Counted from the stretch's first letter, positions 8,903 through 18,367 are shown. The stretch: 64,000 nt of DNA from Chloroflexota bacterium (GCA_003228115.1 QEVV01000001.1:1-64000); one strand, 5' to 3'. Notes: generated from the sequence alone by a model not told the origin. Program-made: numbers and translations.

Positions 8903-9178
8903 GGGTGCAGGGGCGAAGCCCCGCAGGGGGTCACAGGGGTGTCCCTTGTATGAGAAACGTTCGTGGGTGGGCTGGGTGGAACAGCGGCCTCTGCCAAGCC
9001 ACACCCTTCGCCCAACCTCAACCTCAGGCCTCAACAACCCAGACGCGCAACAGCTATGAGCACAACCGTACAGAATGCAGTTTGATTGGGATGCAGGGGC
9101 GAAGCCCCGCCGGGGGTTACAGGGGGAGTCCCCCTGTATAAGAAACGTTCGTGGGTGGGCTGGGTGGGACAGTGGCCT
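8903..9178 (+). repeat. Dispersed two-hairpin repeat, tandem pair
   Basis: Cores lie at about 8903-8990 and 9088-9178, 185 bp apart. Both are followed by the same extension (ctctgccaagcc, then accct). The second hairpin is ACAGGGG/CCCTTGT in the first copy and ACAGGGGG/CCCCCTGT in the second, so stem length changes on both sides together. The array lies upstream of ppdK. Confidence 0.85.
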
Positions 9179-9398
9179 CTGCCAAGCCAAACCCTCGGTC
9201 AAGCCCTACCCACGCCCCAAAGCCCACGCAACGCCTGAAGCCCCTCGCAGCACGAACCAAACATGGGCATCCAATAACGAACCGGGTACAATAGCTGACG
9301 CCTGTTGAATCAGCGATAGCCGCTGAGTAGTATGGGAATGATGCATCAAAGCTGGCCTTGCCACACTCGTAAGGCCGCACGGACACAAGGAGGGTTGC

Positions 9399-12194
9399 AT
9401 GGTCATTGGTAGCGACATCCAATTCGTCTTCCGCTTCGAGGACGTGGAGGATGCCAGCACCAGCTTGCTGGGCGGCAAGGGAGCACATCTGTGTGAAATG
9501 GCTCAGCTGGGGCTGCCTGTCCCACCTGGCTTCGTTATCACCACGGAGGCCTGCCGTCAGTATCGCAAGGCACGGAAGTTCCCGGATGGCCTATGGGATC
9601 AAATCATCGCCAACCTGCAAGCCCTGGAAAAAGCAACCGGAAGACGCTTCAATGATCCAACAAACCCGCTGGTAGTGTCCGTCCGCTCCGGCGCACCCAT
9701 ATCCATGCCGGGCATGATGGACACCATCCTCAACCTGGGACTCAACCACGCCACAACCGCCGCTTTGGGCCACGAAATGGAAGACGTGAGACCCGCCCTG
9801 GATTCTCACCGGCGCTTCCTTCAGAGCTTCGGCAGCGTCGTGCTTGGTCTGCCCGGTGAGGGCTTCGAGCGAGTGCTTGAACATCACCGCCAAAAGGCGG
9901 GAGCCCACTTCGACTACGAACTACAGCCTGACACCCTCAATCAGATCATCGCTGAGTTCATTACGCTGACAGAGGGCCGCATCCCTACAGACCCCTGGGA
10001 CCAGCTTAAGCAAGCTGTTGAGGCGGTCTTCGCCAGCTGGGACAACCCAAGGGCCATCTATTACAGAGACTACTACGGCATCGACGGCGACATGGGCACC
10101 GCTGCGGTAGTCATGAGGATGGTCTACGGAAACCTGGGGCCAGACAGCGGCACAGGCGTCCTTTTCACGCGCAACCCAGCCACCGGCGAGCATGTCCTGT
10201 TCGGTGAGTACCTACCCAACGCCCAGGGTGAGGATGTCGTCGCCGGAGTCCGCACTCCAATGAGGCTGGACCAGCTGCATGAGGCTCAGCCGGACGTCCA
10301 TGCAGAACTCCATCGGGTGGCTAAGGAACTTGAACTGCACTACAAGGATGTGCAGGACGTTGAGTTCACCGTTGAGCGCGCCAGGCTCTACATGCTGCAG
10401 ACCCGCTCAGCCAAACGCAGCGCCGGAGCGTCCGTACGCATAGCGGTTGAAATGGTAAATGAAGGCCTGATCACCAAGGAAGAGGCCCTTGCCAGAGTCG
10501 ATCCTCGAGAGCTACCCACGATTCTTCTACCTCAATTCGAACCAGAAGCCCTTCGTCGAGCCGATGAAGGGGGCGCTCAGATAGCGAAAGGCCTAGCGGC
10601 CTCCCCTGGCGCGGCTACTGGCCGAATCGCCCTAGACCCAGACCGAGCCGTGGAGGCAGCGGCACAGGGACAACGCGTAATCCTGGTCCGCGCCGAAACA
10701 TCCGCCGACGACATCCACGGCATCATCAAGGCTGAGGGAGTGCTAACCAGCCGAGGCGGCCTGACGAGTCACGCCGCCGTCGTCACCCGGGGAATGGGAA
10801 AGCCCTGCGTGGTCGGTGCGGAAGAAATCCAGGTAGATATGGAAAACCGCACCGTAACGGCTGGCGGCAAGGTGCTTGAAGAAGGCGACACTATCAGCAT
10901 CAACGGAGCGCGCGGCCGGGTGTACATAGGACGGATTCAAACCATTGCCCCCAGCCTGGACAAGCTAGAAGAAATGAAAACGTTGCTGGCATGGGCGGAT
11001 GAGACGCGCACTCTCCAGGTTTGGGCCAACGCCGACACTCCTGAAGACGCCGTTCGAGCCCGCCAGTTGGGCGCAGAGGGCATAGGCCTTTGCCGCACTG
11101 AGCACATGTTCTTTGCCCCTGACCGGCTCCCCCACATGCGTCAGGTCCTGCTTCACGCCGGAGAGGCCCAGGAACTCACCTCCCGAGTACAAACCCTCGA
11201 GAGGTTGGAATCGGAAGCAACCGCCGCCCGCCGAGGCAAAGTGCACGACGAGTTGGAGAAAGCTCGAAAGGAAGCCGACGCTTCGCCCGCAATGCAGCGG
11301 TTCCGCAGCGGCCTCAAACGTCTGGAAGAGTTCCAAGAAGAGGATTTCACCGGCATCTTGAGGGCCATGGACAACCTCCCAGTGGTCGTCCGGCTTCTTG
11401 ATGCCCCAATGCATGAATTCTTACCCAGCGCAGAGGAGATCCCTGAATTCCTGGAGGCTACCCAGCTAGGTGACGACAACGACCTCAACGAAGCCCAGGT
11501 GTTGGCCCTAGTGGAACGAAGTAGAGAAGCGAACCCCATGCTTGGGCACAGGGGCTGCCGTTTAGGAATATCCTTCCCGGCGATCTATGAAATGCAGGTC
11601 CGCGCTATGCTCCGTGCGGCTGCCAAGCTGTCAGCAGAGGGACTCCACGTTCACCCCGAGATCATGATCCCTCTGGCATCGCACGTAAATGAGCTAACCC
11701 ACCTTCGCCTGCTTGTCGATAGAATAAAGGAACAAGTCGAAGCAGAAGAAAAGACTACAGTCAGCGTTAAATACGGCTCAATGATAGAGGTGCCCCGGGC
11801 CGCTTTAACCGCCGGAGAGATGGCCAAGGAAGCTGAATTCTTCAGCTTCGGCTCCAACGACCTAACCCAGATGGGCTTCGGTTATAGCCGTGATGATGCT
11901 GAGGGCAAGTTCTTAAACTCTTACCTGGAAATGGGCGTCCTCCCAACCAACCCCTTCAACACACTGGACACTGATGGAATAGGCCAATTGATGCAGATAG
12001 CAGTCGAAAAGGGGAAGGCAACCCGTCCCGACATATCCCTGGGTCTCTGCGGCGAGCACGGCGGCGACCCAGCCAGCATCCACTTCTGCCATGACATAGG
12101 CCTGCACTATGTAAGTGCCTCACCCATGCGGGTACCCGGGGCCCGTCTGGCTGCCGCCCAAGCCGTCCTCAAGGGGCAGAAACACTCCGGCTAA
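9399..12194 (+). CDS. ppdK: Pyruvate, phosphate dikinase
   Basis: 931 aa, slightly longer than the usual 870-900. The N-terminal ATP-grasp domain begins LLGGKGAHLCEMAQLGLPVP. The swivelling phosphohistidine domain has GGLTSHAAVVTRGMGKPCVVG (about 451-471) with the catalytic histidine in TSHAA. The C-terminal TIM barrel carries GIGLCRTEHMFF, PEIMIPLASHVNEL and the acid/base CGEHGGDP near residue 888. It interconverts pyruvate + ATP + phosphate with PEP + AMP + diphosphate, for gluconeogenesis or PPi-linked glycolysis. With malic enzyme, malate dehydrogenase and the carboxyltransferases elsewhere in this window it forms part of the C3/C4 node. GGAGGG lies just ahead of the ATG. Confidence 0.97.
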   Translation: MVIGSDIQFVFRFEDVEDASTSLLGGKGAHLCEMAQLGLPVPPGFVITTEACRQYRKARKFPDGLWDQIIANLQALEKATGRRFNDPTNPLVVSVRSGAPISMPGMMDTILNLGLNHATTAALGHEMEDVRPALDSHRRFLQSFGSVVLGLPGEGFERVLEHHRQKAGAHFDYELQPDTLNQIIAEFITLTEGRIPTDPWDQLKQAVEAVFASWDNPRAIYYRDYYGIDGDMGTAAVVMRMVYGNLGPDSGTGVLFTRNPATGEHVLFGEYLPNAQGEDVVAGVRTPMRLDQLHEAQPDVHAELHRVAKELELHYKDVQDVEFTVERARLYMLQTRSAKRSAGASVRIAVEMVNEGLITKEEALARVDPRELPTILLPQFEPEALRRADEGGAQIAKGLAASPGAATGRIALDPDRAVEAAAQGQRVILVRAETSADDIHGIIKAEGVLTSRGGLTSHAAVVTRGMGKPCVVGAEEIQVDMENRTVTAGGKVLEEGDTISINGARGRVYIGRIQTIAPSLDKLEEMKTLLAWADETRTLQVWANADTPEDAVRARQLGAEGIGLCRTEHMFFAPDRLPHMRQVLLHAGEAQELTSRVQTLERLESEATAARRGKVHDELEKARKEADASPAMQRFRSGLKRLEEFQEEDFTGILRAMDNLPVVVRLLDAPMHEFLPSAEEIPEFLEATQLGDDNDLNEAQVLALVERSREANPMLGHRGCRLGISFPAIYEMQVRAMLRAAAKLSAEGLHVHPEIMIPLASHVNELTHLRLLVDRIKEQVEAEEKTTVSVKYGSMIEVPRAALTAGEMAKEAEFFSFGSNDLTQMGFGYSRDDAEGKFLNSYLEMGVLPTNPFNTLDTDGIGQLMQIAVEKGKATRPDISLGLCGEHGGDPASIHFCHDIGLHYVSASPMRVPGARLAAAQAVLKGQKHSG

Positions 12195-12334
12195 AGGTCG
12201 GCCGTGGCCCCAGGCATATAGACAGAAATGGACAAGCGCGATTCAAAGTATCGCACTTGTCTTCTCCCCTGAAACCTCCCACCCCGTGCTATACGCCCTG
12301 AGCCAACGCTTTCTTGGTGGATTTCTGGTACCAC

Positions 12335-12364
12335 TTGCCCCATAAGCCAATCGCTGTGTACAAT
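12335..12364 (+). promoter_or_regulatory. Predicted sigma-70 type promoter TTGCCC-18-TACAAT
   Basis: TTGCCC at 12335-12340 and TACAAT at 12359-12364 with an 18-bp spacer. A start of transcription near 12371 would give the next gene a leader of about 70 nt. The same -35 hexamer occurs in other inferred promoters here (46155, 52765, 52821). Confidence 0.5.
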
Positions 12365-12441
12365 CGCTACCGGCGCTTTTTAAGCGTCAGTTTGTGACTC
12401 TCTCCAAGGGGAGTGATCTTCAAGTTTGTGGAGGTGGGATA

Positions 12442-12732
12442 GTGCCATCGTTCGAACGTGTATCCATTGACGAAGCAAGGATCAAAACCGCGACCGGAAA
12501 ACGAGCCGAACGGCTGCGGGAATACACCCAGTACATCCAGGACGTTGCACCCGGAGGCGCTGGGAAATTAACCCCAGGAGAGGGAGAAACAGCAATAGCC
12601 CTTCGGCGCCGATTGAACCAGGCAGCCAAGCTGGCAGGCAAGACCCTGGCCATTCGTCGGCTGGGCGACGAAGTCTACTTCTGGATTGAAGAGGGCCCTC
12701 GCAGACGTGGGCGGCCCCGCAAGAACCCCTAG
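12442..12732 (+). CDS. Small basic protein of unknown function with AT-hook-like C-terminus
   Basis: 96 aa from a GTG at 12442, chosen because GGAGGTGG (12430-12437) lies just ahead of it; an upstream in-frame GTG at 12394 lacks such a site. The chain is helical and charged: an N-terminal helix (IDEARIKTATGKRAERLREY), a middle region containing GETAIALRRRLNQAAKLAG that resembles a short DNA-contacting helix, a strand pair (KTLAIRRLGDEVYFWIEE), and a C-terminus of GRPRK type (RRRGRPRKNP). The last motif is the AT-hook core, so DNA binding is plausible but unproven. I do not recognise the family. Confidence 0.7.
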   Translation: MPSFERVSIDEARIKTATGKRAERLREYTQYIQDVAPGGAGKLTPGEGETAIALRRRLNQAAKLAGKTLAIRRLGDEVYFWIEEGPRRRGRPRKNP

Positions 12733-12760
12733 CCACTTCCCGAGCAAATGAAAGAGGAAG

Positions 12761-13060
12761 GGCCGGGTGGCTTGGCTTTTCGGACGCTGCTGTCCCACCC
12801 GGCCAAAGCCACGCAAGCCCCCTAGCTGTCGACCTCTCCAGCACGGCTCACCCCACCTGAGCGTACTGCCAACGTAGCCTTTTAATTCTGCATTGGCAGG
12901 AAGGTCTTTCTGTATCCCCCTGCGAGGTGCAGGGCGCAGCCCGCAGGGGGTAAACAGGGGGTGCCCCCCTGTTGCTCAAAACGTTCGAGGGTGGGCCGGG
13001 CGGGACAGCAGCGTCCGAAAAAGCCAAGCCGCCCAGCCAAAGCCACGCAAGCTCGCGGAA
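12761..13060 (+). repeat. Two-hairpin repeat copy plus an inverted partial copy of its tail
   Basis: A full core lies at about 12924-13015. Its tail continues cagcagcgtccgaaaaagcc and then aaagccacgcaagc (about 13046-13059). About 200 bp to the left, 12761-12804 holds the same tail segment in inverted orientation (ggcttttcggacgctgctgt), bounded by the inverted repeat GGCCGGGTGG/CCACCCGGCC, while the outer word aaagccacgcaagc that follows is still in direct orientation. A 44-bp segment has thus been flipped relative to its flank. Confidence 0.75.
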
Positions 13061-13530
13061 GTCGCCGTCGCCGGGACGCTCCCTAGCCGACCAATTGTGA
13101 AGGCCAATTGTCCCTAACGGCACCAGCAAGCGAGCGGATGCCCCGTCTCACAAGACGCACACCCTGGTGGCGTTGTTCTGATAAGATGGCTGAAATGCCT
13201 TGCTTCAGCTGTACCAACATCCCATGACCGGCGAGGTTCCCTCTTGAGCGTGAGCCCTCATCAGCCTGGAATATGGCACAGGTGGGGGCTTTTTCCTTGT
13301 CGGCTCCATAGCTCTGGGAGACGAGTTCCAAACCAGAGATGACTTTCCTGAACCAGCGCCCCGGTTTCAGGCGGGTACGGAGACAAAGCCCCAGAGGTTA
13401 TGGGCCTGTCCTAAAGGGAAGCGGGACAAGACCCAAGCGCCAGCTATCAAGGACCGCTGGCTCCCTAAGCGCTGGCACGCCTGAAAGCGTTCTTGACGAG
13501 AGCAACTCGAGATAACTGAGGAGTCGCAAA
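13061..13530 (+). other. Long non-coding leader upstream of the DUF4395 gene
   Basis: About 470 bp with no credible gene. It holds several local GC-rich complementarities (for example a gcgctgg/ccagc pairing region at 13438-13482), but no riboswitch, tmRNA, 6S, SRP or RNase P hallmark that I can recognise. The 82-codon reading frame on the minus strand lacks any recognisable protein features. Confidence 0.4.
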
Positions 13531-14067
13531 ATGGCTTTGGAACCAGTCAAAGCACAATCAGGGCTGAAGACCCTCTTCAGCTTCCCCCATCCGGTGAACG
13601 AGTATGCCGCACGTTCGGTGGCGGCCATGATCTTCACCATCACGGTCATCACCATCGCCACTGACGTTAGCTGGCTGACCCTTGTCCTAGTTTACAGCTT
13701 CCTGGCCCACGTCCTGGCCGGACCAAGGTTCAGCCCCATCGGAACATTTGCCTCGCGGGTCATTGCCCCAAAGGTGCTACGCAGGGATCGCCCTGTGGCA
13801 GGGCCGCCGAAACAGTTTGCCCAGAGCGTCGGGTTACTTTTCTCCACGACAGCAGCGGTCCTCATCTACGGCTTCGGCCTAGTGGGAGCGGCTCAGGCCG
13901 TACTCGGCGTCCTCGCCCTCTTCGCAGCTCTGGAAGCCTTCGCCGGATTCTGCGCCGGCTGCTTCGTATTTGGCTACCTCATGCAATGGGGACTCATTCC
14001 AAAGGAAATCTGCGAACGCTGCAACAACTTCGCCTTCGATTCAGGGTCACCCACAAAGGGCAGCTAA
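13531..14067 (+). CDS. DUF4395 family integral membrane protein
   Basis: 178 aa. The opening FPHPVNEYAARSVAAMIF (about 17-34) is the DUF4395 hallmark, and FAGFCAGCFVFGYLMQWGLIP (about 137-157) is its conserved C-terminal cysteine-containing segment. Four hydrophobic stretches are visible: about 28-45, 46-62, 98-118 and 122-150. The biochemical function of the family is unknown; members often occur near thioredoxin or sulfur-handling genes, which is not the case here. A further CERC pair (residues about 161-164) could be redox active or bind metal. It sits alone after a long non-coding leader. Confidence 0.85.
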   Translation: MALEPVKAQSGLKTLFSFPHPVNEYAARSVAAMIFTITVITIATDVSWLTLVLVYSFLAHVLAGPRFSPIGTFASRVIAPKVLRRDRPVAGPPKQFAQSVGLLFSTTAAVLIYGFGLVGAAQAVLGVLALFAALEAFAGFCAGCFVFGYLMQWGLIPKEICERCNNFAFDSGSPTKGS

Positions 14068-14105
14068 GAGCTTCCACCCCCCGGCGCCCCAAGGCCTCTC
14101 ACAAC

Positions 14106-14133
14106 GAGAGGCGACTCGGCGAGTCGCCCCTAC
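14106..14133. repeat. Palindromic element, GGCGACTCGGCGAGTCGCCCCTAC type
   Basis: Inverted repeat 38 bp after the DUF4395 stop. The outer arms match those of the 8585, 20440 and 24078 elements; the inner arms (GACTCG/CGAGTC) are a self-complementary replacement of TTCAA/TTGAA. It is likely a member of the same REP-like class and could act as a terminator stem. Confidence 0.65.
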
Positions 14134-14177
14134 TTCATCGTCATACGTAGCCAATAGAGTCCCGGAGCATCGTATCC

Positions 14178-14450
14178 GGGGTGCAGGGGCGCAGCCCCGC
14201 TGGGGTGTGGGGTGTCCCCACAATCTAAACGTTCGTGGGCGGCTGGGTGTGAAAGGCGACGTCCGCCACCAAGAACCGTTCACAAAGTTGAGCGCTCATC
14301 TAGCCAGCTTGATCGCTGGGTGAGAAGAAAAGGCCTGACTTCCCTTCAGCCGCGTGGGCAGCGGGTGCAGGGGCGCAGCCCCGCCGGGGTGTGGGGTGTC
14401 CCCACAATCTAAACGTTTGTGGGTGGGCTGGTGGGACAACGGCGCTAGCC
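14178..14450 (+). repeat. Dispersed two-hairpin repeat, pair of subtype B
   Basis: Cores lie at about 14178-14262 and 14363-14450, 185 bp apart. In these copies the second hairpin is TGTGGGG..CCCCACA rather than ACAGGGG..CCCCTGT, so both sides of the stem have changed together. The copy at 16761 shares this form. With the palindrome at 14106 this accounts for the 430-bp gap. Confidence 0.85.
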
Positions 14451-14497
14451 CTAAGAAACCGTCCAGCCGATACGATGCCTGGTATGGCGCTAGCGCC

Positions 14498-15301
14498 CTA
14501 CCCTTCCAAAAACGCCGCCAACTCCTCGTTGTACTGCTCTGGCCGTGCATCATGCATCAGGTGCCCCACCTGCTTCCAATGTCGGAACTCCACGTTCGAC
14601 GATGCGATACGCCGGTAGTAAGCCATCTCTTCAGGCAGCATGTAGGCTCCAGCCTCAACGTCGCCGACCAACACAAGCGTTGGCACAGCAATCCGGCGCA
14701 GGTGGTCCTCGCATTCGAAGGCCCAGTCCCGATTGTCAGTCAGCAACCGTGTGATGGCGTCCCGGGAGAAATGATGATTCCGGTACACCTCAAGGTCCGC
14801 CTGCTGCTCCGTGAGGCCCTGCTTGGCGGCATCGGCCCGCATGTCCGCCTCACTCCAGTCCAGCCGGGTAACGGCCTTGGGAAGGTTGGTCACGAAAGCG
14901 TTGATCATCTTCCAATAGACCGGGTCCTCCAAAAACGCCCGCGAGATCGTCTCGGGATGCTGCGCCGCCATCATCGTGCCAATGTTGCCGCCCCAAGAAT
15001 GGCCCACATATGCTGGCCGGTCCAGTCCCAGGTTATCAATAAGCTGCCTGATATCCTCGACGAAGTCCCGCAGACGATACCCAGTTACCGGCTTGTCCGA
15101 CTCTCCATGTCCCCGCAGGTCCGGAGCAATGACGTGGTACCGCTCATTGAAATGAGCGGCGACTGTGGACCAACCCCTGCTGAAGCTAGTCCACCCATGC
15201 AGCAGTAGGAGGTCCGGAGCATCCGCAGGGCCCCACTCAAGGTAGTGAAGATTGATGCCCTGCACCTGAGTGAAGCCACTTTTAGGTTCTTTTGCACTCA
15301 T
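14498..15301 (-). CDS. Alpha/beta-hydrolase fold protein
   Basis: 267 aa. The oxyanion-hole motif is LLLHGWTSFSRGW (about 32-44). The nucleophile elbow GHSWGG (about 99-104) carries the catalytic serine, and VGHLMHDARPE near residue 245 supplies the catalytic histidine, with an aspartate in VLVGDVEAG. Among classes of the fold it most resembles epoxide-hydrolase/haloperoxidase-like esterases, but a serine rather than an aspartate nucleophile argues for an esterase or C-C hydrolase. No signal peptide is seen, so it is probably cytoplasmic. The start ATG follows GGAGACTGAG. It is a single gene flanked by repeat arrays. Confidence 0.9.
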   Translation of the reverse strand: MSAKEPKSGFTQVQGINLHYLEWGPADAPDLLLLHGWTSFSRGWSTVAAHFNERYHVIAPDLRGHGESDKPVTGYRLRDFVEDIRQLIDNLGLDRPAYVGHSWGGNIGTMMAAQHPETISRAFLEDPVYWKMINAFVTNLPKAVTRLDWSEADMRADAAKQGLTEQQADLEVYRNHHFSRDAITRLLTDNRDWAFECEDHLRRIAVPTLVLVGDVEAGAYMLPEEMAYYRRIASSNVEFRHWKQVGHLMHDARPEQYNEELAAFLEG

Positions 15302-15493
15302 ATCTCAGTCTCCTGAGGGAGTTTGCCGAATGAGAACTCTCACATGTCTGGAGGCCTAAAGGCCCCGGCACAATAATAACGGAAAGAAGGAGGGTGCAGG
15401 GAACCGGTGCTTCCCGCTGGTGATCGGTGTGCTCAAGGCCCTACAGAGATGGGCCAACAGTAGACTTCAATACAGGCCTGATTATGGCAGCCA

Positions 15494-15763
15494 GCGTGCA
15501 GGGGCAAAGCCCCGCCGCGGGTCACAGAACCTGTCGCCAAGCATCCCCGAGGGAGAGAGTCCCCACGAATCGAAACGTTCCTGGGAAGGCTGGCTAGCCT
15601 TACCCTCCTACTCCCAAGGCAATCGCTAGCCCCCCCCCCCAGACATTTCAACCAACAAGGTGGGTGGCCTCATGGGGTGCAGGGCGAAACCCCGCCGGGG
15701 TGACAGGGGTGTCCCCTGTAACTAAAACGCTCGAGGGTGGGCTGGGCGGGGTAAAGCGACGCC
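15494..15763 (+). repeat. Dispersed two-hairpin repeat, pair including a degenerate copy
   Basis: Cores lie at about 15494-15599 and 15675-15763, 181 bp apart. The first carries extra bases between its second stem and AAACGTTC, and its second stem is disrupted; the second copy is nearly canonical apart from GGGTAAAGC in place of GGGACAGC. The gap between the hydrolase and the SDR holds nothing else that I recognise. Confidence 0.8.
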
Positions 15764-15797
15764 GTCGAGCAAGCCCTCCCAACCCAAGCAAGGACTC

Positions 15798-16541
15798 CTA
15801 GTGCATGTAGCTCCCACCATCCACCACGATCATCTGCCCCGTCATGAAATCGCTGTCGTCAGACGACAGAAAGACTAGTGTGCCCGCCATGTCTTCAGGA
15901 TAAGACTCCCGCTTAATAGCCCTGCTGGCGGCGACACCAAGGTTCGGCTGCCCCTTCGCTATAACGCCCTCGCTCAACGTGTGGCTGGGTGCAATCGTGT
16001 TCACCCTGATTCCAAAGTCGCCTAGCTCTCGGGCAAGGGCCCGCGTGAGGGCAGTCACCGCTCCCTTGGAACTCACATAGTGAAGGAGCCCAGGAACCCC
16101 CTTCAGCGTCGTTGTCGACGAAATATTGATGATTCTGCCCGACCCTTGGGCCTTCATGTACGGGACAACGGCCTTCGAGCACAAGAACAGGCCCTTCACG
16201 TTGACCGACATAACCTGATCCCATTCTTCCAGAGGAATTTCCTCAAAGGGCCGCGCCGGAATGGGGGCAAACAGGGCCGCGTTGTTCACCAAGACATCGA
16301 TACGCCCAAAACGCTCCATCGTATCGCGGGCCATCGCCTCTGTGCTTTCTTGGTCGGCCACATCATTACGCAGGCCAATGGCCTCGCCGCCCTGCTCGAT
16401 GATCTCAGAGACCACCGGCTCCGTGTCCAGAATGTCAGTCACCGCCACCTTGGCTCCTTCAGCAGCCAGACGCAAAGCATAGACCTTGCCAATACCTTGG
16501 GCGCCACCGGTAACAATGGCGACTCTATCCTTCAATTGCAT
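15798..16541 (-). CDS. Short-chain dehydrogenase/reductase
   Basis: 247 aa classical SDR. The cofactor motif TGGAQGIGKVYAL (about 11-23) is followed by the structural NNAA (about 87-90), the catalytic serine region IINISSTT, and YVSSK (the YxxxK catalytic pair, about 155-159). The conserved C-terminal GQMIVVDGGSYMH is present. An acidic residue after strand 2 (VTDILD) suggests NAD rather than NADP, which is inference. The substrate is not predictable from sequence. GGGGAAGAG lies ahead of the ATG. Confidence 0.92.
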   Translation of the reverse strand: MQLKDRVAIVTGGAQGIGKVYALRLAAEGAKVAVTDILDTEPVVSEIIEQGGEAIGLRNDVADQESTEAMARDTMERFGRIDVLVNNAALFAPIPARPFEEIPLEEWDQVMSVNVKGLFLCSKAVVPYMKAQGSGRIINISSTTTLKGVPGLLHYVSSKGAVTALTRALARELGDFGIRVNTIAPSHTLSEGVIAKGQPNLGVAASRAIKRESYPEDMAGTLVFLSSDDSDFMTGQMIVVDGGSYMH

Positions 16542-16617
16542 GGGTTCTTTCTCTTCCCCATTGGGTTGGAAATGTCACTCGGATCCATCCCCGCAGGGCA
16601 TCAAGCGACAGGAAAGC

Positions 16618-16849
16618 CTTCGTCGTTCCGGCGAAAGCCGGTATCCAGGACACGCGCCGCATCACTACTTGCGCAGGCCCGCGGCCCTGCCATCTTCCGA
16701 GAGGGCCGCAACGTAGCACAGGCCACCCAGAGGGTCAAGCCAGATGATTGGGTCCCAAGCGGGGTGCAGGGACGAAGCCCTGCCGGGGTGTGGGGTGTCC
16801 CCACAATTAAACGTTCAAGGGTGGGCCGGTCGGGACAGCGGCGCTAGCC
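16618..16849 (+). repeat. REP-like hairpin plus one two-hairpin repeat copy (subtype B)
   Basis: 16618-16649 contains TTCCGGCGAAAGCCGGTATCC, a small hairpin of a class found widely across environmental bacteria; a relative lies at 28581-28596. About 110 bp further on, 16761-16849 is a single copy of the two-hairpin repeat with the TGTGGGG/CCCCACA second stem. Together they fill the 344-bp gap. Confidence 0.75.
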
Positions 16850-16885
16850 ACCCTCAACCGCTCGGCCATAAACCAGCCCGGTCAA

Positions 16886-18352
16886 CTACTCTGCGTCAGT
16901 GGATTCGTCTGGCCGGGTGCTCCCCATGCTCAGCGTCATGTCCGGTCTAACCACATGGATGTGCCGATTACCCGTCTGCGCCAACTGCTGCACCAGCGAC
17001 ACCACAGGCGAGTTCCAAACCTTGTACTCCGTGGGAGGCACAAGCTTCTTCCTCGTCTCCTCGTCCACCTCAACCCGGAACATCAGTTCCTCGTCTGACA
17101 GGTCCGACCCTCCATAAATCTTTCGCAACTCCTCAATGGTCGGGTCTGGAGGCCTCTCCGTTTGCACCTTCCTAGCTTGGGACCGGTCCAGAATCTTTGC
17201 CCGAACGTCCTGGTCCATGACCGTCACAGCCTCCTCGCCAAACCTGCCCAACGCGTAGAGAATGACCTGGTCGCTAACCTCTTTATACCGCTCACCCACA
17301 ATGACATTCATGGTGGCCTGCGTGCCGACAAACTGGGCCAGCGGTGTGATCATGATGGGGTACCCCAAGTCCACTCGCACCCTGCCCGCCTCCTCCAACA
17401 CCTCATCTATGCGATGCCCGTACCCCACCTCGCCAAGTTGGCGCCGCAGATTGTTGATCATCCCCCCAGGAAGCTGGTGCAAGTACTGCCGGGAGTCGTA
17501 TTCAACCGGCGCACCAATGGGAAGTCCTTCCTGCTTGGCGATGCCAGTCCAGTATTCCGTAACCGGCTCCAGTAATCCTTCGTTGGTGTTCACGTCGTAG
17601 CCCATAGCCCTCGCGTTACGGGCCAAGCTGTGCACCGAGGGCTGGGCCCCAGAATAAGCAAGCGGGGGAATGGACGAGTTGATGATGTGAATGCCTAGCC
17701 GTATCACCTCCAGGGCAACAGATGTCGCTATCCCTGTGGTGTCATGGCCGTGAAACTCCAGTGGGATGCCTGGGGCATTGGCCTGAATCGTGGGCACAAG
17801 GGTGCGCACCCTCTCGACGGTGAGCAGTCCATCCACATCCTTTAAGCAAATGCGGAAGGGTTTGAGGGCCGCGGCGCCCCTTGCCCGTTCGGCGTAGTAC
17901 TCATCGGTATGCCTCGGCGACAGCGAGAACGCCAAGTTTATGATGGGGTCCAGGCCAGCCTCCCGGACTTCCCCCATTCGCCTCTCCCAGATGTGAATCT
18001 GGTTCCAAGGGTCCGAGAAACGCGTCTGCGTAGCCCCTATCTTGGCAGCAATTCTAAAGGCAAGCGCCCGCATGACGCTGGGGCCGGGTTTAAAGGCCTG
18101 AAGGCCGGTCCCGTGAAACCGCATGGGGGTCTTTTTAAACCGCTCGCGCAGCATCCGGTAGCCGTCGAAGGGATGTTCACGAAAGACCGTCAGGTTCTTC
18201 TCTGGGTTGTTCCAGCCGCACTCGATAGCGTCGAAACCGACCTCGTCAAGCACTGGCGCTGCTTTCAGCATCATGCCGATGCTCATGCTGGCGGCCCAGA
18301 CACTCAGTTGGCCGTCGCGAATACTAACGTCGACGAAGCGTACTTCAGCCAC
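16886..18352 (-). CDS. Stand-alone carboxyltransferase, oxaloacetate decarboxylase alpha/PycB-like
   Basis: 488 aa TIM-barrel carboxyltransferase of the pyruvate carboxylase/oxaloacetate decarboxylase type. Conserved active-site elements are the first-strand acidic motif (VDVSIRDGQ, residues 8-16), the lysine in ICLKDVDGLLT that is carboxylated in homologues, the metal-binding HGHDTTG and the late motif ITPLAQFVGTQA. In the first motif the usual RDAHQS reads RDGQLS, so the pyruvate-contacting glutamine of pyruvate carboxylase is replaced. There is no biotinyl domain; instead the C-terminus has about 60 residues ending in RPDMTLSMGSTR. The start is GTG behind GAGGGGG. A paralogue lies immediately upstream. 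Any biotin partner must be encoded elsewhere. Confidence 0.88.
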   Translation of the reverse strand: MAEVRFVDVSIRDGQLSVWAASMSIGMMLKAAPVLDEVGFDAIECGWNNPEKNLTVFREHPFDGYRMLRERFKKTPMRFHGTGLQAFKPGPSVMRALAFRIAAKIGATQTRFSDPWNQIHIWERRMGEVREAGLDPIINLAFSLSPRHTDEYYAERARGAAALKPFRICLKDVDGLLTVERVRTLVPTIQANAPGIPLEFHGHDTTGIATSVALEVIRLGIHIINSSIPPLAYSGAQPSVHSLARNARAMGYDVNTNEGLLEPVTEYWTGIAKQEGLPIGAPVEYDSRQYLHQLPGGMINNLRRQLGEVGYGHRIDEVLEEAGRVRVDLGYPIMITPLAQFVGTQATMNVIVGERYKEVSDQVILYALGRFGEEAVTVMDQDVRAKILDRSQARKVQTERPPDPTIEELRKIYGGSDLSDEELMFRVEVDEETRKKLVPPTEYKVWNSPVVSLVQQLAQTGNRHIHVVRPDMTLSMGSTRPDESTDAE

Positions 18353-18367
18353 ACAACCCCCTCTATA

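Noticed and set aside
13083..13331. A possible small gene or known structured RNA in the leader of the DUF4395 gene
   Set aside because: No start with a ribosome site, and none of the conserved elements of tmRNA, 6S, SRP, RNase P or common riboswitches could be found by eye.
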